From Lentimicrobium sp. (GTDB taxonomy: Bacteria; Bacteroidota; Bacteroidia; Flavobacteriales; Flavobacteriaceae), in contig JAEMQE010000282.1 of assembly GCA_022758945.1 (NCBI GenBank), positions 1 to 13,633 on the forward strand: DNA of 13,633 nucleotides, given 5' to 3'. Both the position numbers and the translations under genes were made by a program. Positions 13,056-13,633 of the stretch are shown here, one piece after another. A model generated the notes under the pieces. The model made no database searches. It worked only from the letters and a program-made list of their open reading frames with translations, and had not been told where the DNA came from. Positions within the stretch are counted from its first letter, which is position 1; the number at the start of each line of letters is the position of its first letter.

Positions 13056-13633
13056 AAAGTTATTGTAGTATGCAATGCAGCCTTATTTTGTAACATTCTA
13101 TGATGACCAATTTTTATTTTTTGGACTCCTTTGGACAAGCTATTAAAGCAGTTGTCCAATTTTGGAATCATTCCGGAATGAATCGCTCCCTCTTCTTTTA
13201 ATTTTGAATATAGAGTTGAATTTAGTTGTTCAATTACCGAATTTTCATCTTCTACATCAGTAAGTACTCCGGCTTTTTCGAAGCAATAACTCAAGGTTAC
13301 TTCAAAAACTTCTGAAGCAGCAATAGCCAATTCACTGGCAATCGTGTCAGCATTAGTATTCAATAACTGTCCATTTTTATCGTGAGTTATGGCACAAAAA
13401 ACAGGAACAACTCCAATATTAATCAAAGTCTCCAATAGTTTTGTATTCACTTTTTGGACATCGCCCACAAAACCATAATCGATGGTGGGATGGTTTCTTT
13501 TGGCGGATTGAATCAAATTCCCATCTGCACCGGAAAATCCCATTGCATTAGTATCATTGGCTTGCAATTGAGCCACAATGTTTTTGTTGATTTCGCCAGC
13601 AAATATCATCACGACAACATCCAGCATTGGTTT
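13052..13633 (-). CDS. argB: N-acylglutamate kinase ArgB (C-terminal part, 5' end beyond window)
   Basis: ArgB phosphorylates N-acetyl- (or N-succinyl-) glutamate, the second step of the acylated route to ornithine. The frame is open to the window edge: Lys-Pro precede the Met at 13627, so that Met is internal and the gene is cut. About 193 residues of an expected 255-260 are present, covering the second half of the substrate site and the ATP domain. Landmarks are MLDVVVMIFAGEINKNIV, GFSGADGNLIQSAKR, YGFVGDVQKVNTKLLE, PVFCAITHDKNGQLLNTNAD, and SGMIPKLDNCFNSLSKGV with QKIKIGH near the end. The DGNLI and LNTNADTIA segments are typical of amino-acid kinases of this type. The stop overlaps the argE start by four bases. 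The operon presumably continues upstream outside the window, and its promoter is not seen. Confidence 0.93.
   Translation of the reverse strand, partial: KPMLDVVVMIFAGEINKNIVAQLQANDTNAMGFSGADGNLIQSAKRNHPTIDYGFVGDVQKVNTKLLETLINIGVVPVFCAITHDKNGQLLNTNADTIASELAIAASEVFEVTLSYCFEKAGVLTDVEDENSVIEQLNSTLYSKLKEEGAIHSGMIPKLDNCFNSLSKGVQKIKIGHHRMLQNKAALHTTITL

Noticed and set aside
1..13633. Mobile element, CRISPR, defence or toxin-antitoxin system
   Set aside because: Every reading frame of size is accounted for by recognisable housekeeping or ordinary accessory genes, gaps are at most 173 nt, and I saw no transposase, integrase, repeat-spacer array or tRNA-like sequence.

Overview
The window looks like an ordinary chromosomal segment of a Flavobacterium-type member of the Bacteroidota. 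The evidence is low GC content, short AT-rich intergenic spaces, candidate promoters of the Bacteroidota form (TTTG or TTG, about 20 nt, then TAnnTTTG) with no clear Shine-Dalgarno sequences, and proteins that read like flavobacterial orthologues (DUF3575 outer-membrane protein, YtxJ, a short ArgH, an M20 ArgE next to ArgB). I place it by recognition of families, not by a search.

Layout. Positions 1-452 (minus) hold smpB, the tmRNA partner, cut at or one codon before its stop. A 70-nt divergent spacer separates it from a small VF530/DUF2132 protein (523-753, plus). That gene meets a secreted DUF3575-like protein (750-1307, minus) tail to tail with overlapping stop codons. A two-gene minus unit follows (2802 down to 1396): an aldose-1-epimerase-like protein that appears to start at TTG, then a GNAT acetyltransferase. 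A secreted M1 metallopeptidase (2976-5243, plus) ends at a perfect bidirectional terminator. On its far side lies the putrescine pair aguB-aguA (7248 down to 5318, minus), which converts agmatine to N-carbamoylputrescine and then to putrescine. clpB (10007 down to 7401, minus) ends at its own GAAA-loop terminator. clpB is divergent from ytxJ (10177-10566, plus), a single-cysteine bacilliredoxin-like protein. ytxJ is separated from the arginine genes by a 22-bp hairpin that resembles a dispersed palindromic element. The right end (13633 down to 10694, minus) is an arginine operon, argB (partial)-argE-argH, with an ATGA overlap between argB and argE.

How the genes fit together. The window is mostly housekeeping: stalled-ribosome rescue (smpB), protein disaggregation (clpB), thiol redox repair (ytxJ), putrescine synthesis (aguA/aguB) and arginine synthesis (argB/argE/argH). 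The two metabolic blocks are linked in principle, because arginine is the precursor of agmatine, but no gene here performs the arginine decarboxylation step.

I found no phage, insertion sequence, CRISPR array, toxin-antitoxin pair, defence system or RNA gene, and no gene-free stretch longer than 173 nt. I see no previously undescribed system. The points worth a second look are small: near-leaderless promoters in the smpB spacer, a TTG start, two short direct repeats at 5' ends, a long palindrome at 10622-10673, and an M1 peptidase with a GGMEY instead of a GAMEN motif.
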